The translations under genes and the position numbers were made by a program. Of a DNA stretch of 7,480 nt, positions 5,976 through 7,480 are shown in pieces (the first letter of the stretch is position 1; each line of letters starts with the position of its first letter). Location of the stretch: the NCBI GenBank assembly GCA_001873075.1, contig MNYL01000116.1, forward strand, positions 1 to 7,480, written 5' to 3'. Source of the stretch: Fibrobacteres bacterium CG2_30_45_31. GTDB taxonomy: Bacteria > Fibrobacterota > Fibrobacteria > Fibrobacterales > Fibrobacteraceae. The notes below the pieces were generated by a model. That model was not told the DNA's origin and did no database searches. It was given only the letters and a program-made list of their open reading frames with translations.

Positions 5976-6089
5976 ATAAACAAAAATAATATTTATTCAA
6001 ATTCAAAAAAGTTTGATTTCTTATCCATTTATCAGAGATTCATGACTTTTTATCCATATTTACCATTACGCTTATTTGATTAATTCACA
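5958..6089 (+). other. Phased array of DnaA-box-like 9-mers; candidate oriC element
   Basis: Five 9-mers in the same orientation begin at 5963 (TTATTCACA), 5993 (TTATTCAAA), 6021 (TTATCCATT), 6050 (TTATCCATA) and 6081 (TAATTCACA). The start-to-start spacings are 30, 28, 29 and 31 bp, close to three helical turns. The first fits the DnaA consensus TTWTNCACA exactly; the others deviate at one or two positions. The first two sit in 16-bp direct repeats (5958-5973 and 5988-6003) that differ by one base. The sequence is very AT-rich, like a DNA-unwinding element. The array is next to parS sites, rsmG and parA, genes that often lie beside bacterial origins. I infer an origin or a DnaA-regulated element; only the motifs and spacing are directly visible. 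Confidence 0.5.
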
Positions 6090-6106
6090 ATTTCATTCCG
6101 ATTTTT

Positions 6107-6137
6107 TCGAATTATAAAAAACTGTTTATAGATTCGA
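6107..6137. repeat. AT-rich inverted repeat with 12-bp arms
   Basis: TCGAATTATAAA (6107-6118) and TTTATAGATTCGA (6125-6137) are reverse complements apart from one extra base (G6131) in the right arm. The loop is 6 nt. No T-run follows on either strand, so it does not look like an intrinsic terminator. It ends 15 bp before parS-like site 2 and follows the DnaA-box array, so cruciform formation or protein binding at an origin are possible roles. Function is inferred only from position. Confidence 0.6.
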
Positions 6138-6152
6138 CGCTAAAATTCAGAA

Positions 6153-6168
6153 TGTTTCCCGTGAAACA
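6153..6168 (+). promoter_or_regulatory. parS-like site 2 (ParB-binding)
   Basis: This is an identical copy of TGTTTCCCGTGAAACA, again with the palindromic extension AAT/ATT on the flanks as at site 1. It is intergenic, between the AT-rich inverted repeat and rsmG, 172 bp from site 3 start to start. Confidence 0.87.
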
Positions 6169-6323
6169 TTTTTGCTACTGGTTTTGATGGATCTCGTTGA
6201 TACGTCAATAGTTATTGAGAACAAGTGTATTTTACTCCATAAAATTACTTTCATCAACTTTTTTCAAAAATTCAGAGATAGCCTGTTACTTTCGTCTTGA
6301 TTTAAATACCCTGATAATCTAAA

Positions 6324-6983
6324 TTGTTTCCCGTGAAACATTTTTTTGATGAAAACCAAGAGCGCCTTCTTATTTCTTTTTTGAATTCATTTCAAGTTTT
6401 CCTCGCTGAAAAAACACTAGAACAGCTATTCGATTATACCAATCTAGTCTTAGAGGGGAACGAAAAAACTAATCTTATTTCGAAAAATGATGGCCCAAAA
6501 TTTTTGACCCGTCACATCACGGATTCTCTCATACCCTATATAATATTGTCTAAAAAAAACAAACTGTCGCCTAGCATGAAATGGGCGGACATGGGTTCCG
6601 GTGCCGGTTGTCCCGTTTTTCCTTTAGCCATCGCTTGCCCGGATATTCATTTTTATGCTGTTGAACCCAGAGCAAAACGAATATTATTTTTAGAATCGGT
6701 TAAAGAAAATTTAAACTTGAAAAATATAACTATCGTGGGAAAACGGTTTGAAACGTCAGAAATCAACCATTGCGATATTATTTCTTGTCGGGCTTTATCC
6801 ACATTTGAAAATGATTGGCAGAGAGCAAAACCAGCACTTCGTCAACACGGTCTATTCGTTACGTTGAAAAGTTTTGAATCTGTTCGGGAGTTACAGGAAA
6901 CTCCACACACAGAAATTGTGAAATACTCTTTACCTGAAGAAACTCAAAATTATGCTCTTGTAATCAGAGGCTACTATGAATAA
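6324..6983 (+). CDS. rsmG: 16S rRNA (guanine527-N7)-methyltransferase RsmG (GidB)
   Basis: The protein (219 residues from TTG, 216 from GTG) shows RsmG landmarks. These are KTNLIS (48-53), RHITDSLIPY (63-72), the SAM-binding loop DMGSGAGCP (89-97), VEPRAKRILFLESV (113-126) with acidic E114 for the ribose, and ISCRALST (153-160). It methylates G527 of 16S rRNA at N7 using SAM. An oddity is the loop continuation CPVFPLAI: the Gly that usually follows Pro is Val98. The frame is closed by TAA at 6315-6317, so only TTG 6324 or GTG 6333 can start it, both at a parS site and neither with a Shine-Dalgarno sequence. A leaderless or very short-leader mRNA is possible. The last 8 bp overlap the parA start (ATGAATAA), implying translational coupling. 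Confidence 0.92.
   Translation: MFPVKHFFDENQERLLISFLNSFQVFLAEKTLEQLFDYTNLVLEGNEKTNLISKNDGPKFLTRHITDSLIPYIILSKKNKLSPSMKWADMGSGAGCPVFPLAIACPDIHFYAVEPRAKRILFLESVKENLNLKNITIVGKRFETSEINHCDIISCRALSTFENDWQRAKPALRQHGLFVTLKSFESVRELQETPHTEIVKYSLPEETQNYALVIRGYYE
6325..6340 (+). promoter_or_regulatory. parS-like site 3, overlapping the start of rsmG
   Basis: This third identical copy of TGTTTCCCGTGAAACA contains the only plausible rsmG start codons or abuts them: TTG at 6324-6326 and GTG at 6333-6335. ParB bound here would cover the translation start region and any promoter just upstream, so it could affect the expression of rsmG and the coupled parA. Confidence 0.87.
6795..6803 (+). promoter_or_regulatory. 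Perfect DnaA box inside rsmG
   Basis: TTATCCACA occurs in the rsmG coding strand, the third perfect copy in the window and the only one in plus orientation. It encodes Leu-Ser-Thr after RA in a conserved RsmG segment, so coding constraint partly explains it. It may be an accessory DnaA site near the candidate origin. Confidence 0.35.
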
Positions 6984-7480
6984 AATTATTGCTATTTGTA
7001 ATCAAAAAGGTGGCGTTGGTAAAACAACCACGGCTGTGAATTTAGCGGCCAGTTTTGCTGCACTTGAAAAACAAACTCTTCTTATTGATATGGATCCACA
7101 AGGAAACGCATCTCAAGGCATCGGTTATAATGAGACCCAAGAAGAAGATATTCATGAAGCCTTAGATCTTGCTGAAAATCCAGAAACGCTTACTTTTGAA
7201 ATACTGAAGCCGATTATTAAACCCACAGAATTGAAATTTTTAAGCGTTATCACAGCTGGGCCTGACTTAGCCTCTTTAGAAATTGAACTTGTGAATGCGA
7301 TGAGCCGCGAAAGAAGACTCGAACGGGTGACTAAAATATTGAAGCCTCACTTTGAATATATCATTATTGATGCTCCTCCCAGTCTTAACTTACTTACACT
7401 TAATACGCTGACTGCCGCTGATAGTGTATTAATTCCTGTGCAATGTGAATATTATGCGCTTCAAGGATTGGCTGAACTTT
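6976..7480 (+). CDS. parA: Chromosome-partitioning ATPase ParA (Soj), 3' truncated by the window
   Basis: The first 168 residues are visible. The protein starts MNKIIAICNQKGGVGKTTT, with the deviant Walker A loop KGGVGKTT (11-18, both K11 and K16 present). It then has LLIDMDPQGNAS (Walker A', D38 and D40) and the Walker B strand YIIIDAPPSLNLLT (D132), followed by ADSVLIPVQCEYYALQGL, a strongly conserved Soj/ParA block. ParA-ATP dimers bind DNA nonspecifically and move ParB-parS complexes to separate sister origins. A typical member has about 250-270 residues, so roughly the last third lies beyond the edge, and parB would be expected next. The ATG lies inside the end of rsmG (8-bp overlap). 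The three parS-like sites within 1.9 kb upstream fit its role. Confidence 0.96.
   Translation, partial: MNKIIAICNQKGGVGKTTTAVNLAASFAALEKQTLLIDMDPQGNASQGIGYNETQEEDIHEALDLAENPETLTFEILKPIIKPTELKFLSVITAGPDLASLEIELVNAMSRERRLERVTKILKPHFEYIIIDAPPSLNLLTLNTLTAADSVLIPVQCEYYALQGLAEL

Larger units (their letters stand above)
5976..6323. other. 348-bp AT-rich intergenic region before rsmG
   Basis: No credible open reading frame, tRNA or terminator is present. The left third contains most of the DnaA-box-like array, the middle contains a long AT-rich inverted repeat (6107-6137) and parS-like site 2 (6153-6168), and the right part (about 6170-6300) shows nothing I can assign. Near its end GATAAT (6313-6318) could be a -10 for rsmG, but no convincing -35 is present. 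The composition and content fit an origin or centromere-like region better than an ordinary promoter gap. Confidence 0.7.

Noticed and set aside
6107..6137. Intrinsic terminator of the acyltransferase gene
   Set aside because: The inverted repeat is AT-rich, has no T-run after it on either strand and lies more than 130 bp beyond the stop codon.

Overview
The window is a chromosomal segment of a moderately AT-rich, Gram-negative bacterium. Support for this comes from an LpxL/HtrB-type lipid A acyltransferase, MscL, a DksA-type factor, and a chromosomal rsmG-parA pair with parS sites. The overall look (Soj-type ParA after rsmG, base composition, short gaps) would suit a Bdellovibrionota or related deltaproteobacterial-type lineage, but this is a guess from style and no sequence feature proves it. 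There are no transposases, integrases, CRISPR arrays, tRNA or rRNA genes.

Layout. Left part: the 3' end of an unrecognised coiled-coil protein (3-125), then dksA-like (258-734) and a stand-alone SIR2-like protein (758-1750), probably one transcript. The SIR2 gene runs tail-to-tail into a minus-strand pair: the queuosine-precursor transporter yhhQ (1737-2423) and, upstream of it, an EamA/DMT permease (2562-3428). The 138-bp gap between these two holds a good match to a preQ1-I riboswitch on the minus strand (2469-2498), with a candidate promoter and two leader hairpins before it. This links the transporter to the pathway its family serves. mscL (3510-3983) is divergent from the permease and shares a bidirectional terminator (4001-4029) with galE (4060-5034, minus).

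Right part: this is the origin and partition side. Three identical 16-bp parS-like sites (5067, 6153, 6325) flank a lipid A acyltransferase gene (5115-5975) and a 348-bp AT-rich gap. The gap carries DnaA-box-like 9-mers repeated in one orientation every 28-31 bp (5963, 5993, 6021, 6050, 6081) and an AT-rich inverted repeat. Two perfect TTATCCACA boxes lie at the end of galE and one lies inside rsmG. rsmG (6324-6983) begins inside the third parS site and overlaps parA (6976-7480, cut by the window edge) by 8 bp. I read the stretch from about 5958 to 6340 as a candidate oriC or origin-adjacent element loaded by DnaA and ParB; this is inference from motif spacing.

The most useful points are the phased DnaA-box array beside the parS cluster, the preQ1-I riboswitch on yhhQ, the parS site fused to the start of rsmG, and the SIR2-like protein that keeps the Asn and His residues expected of NAD-degrading SIR2 domains. 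I found no multi-gene system that is clearly new.
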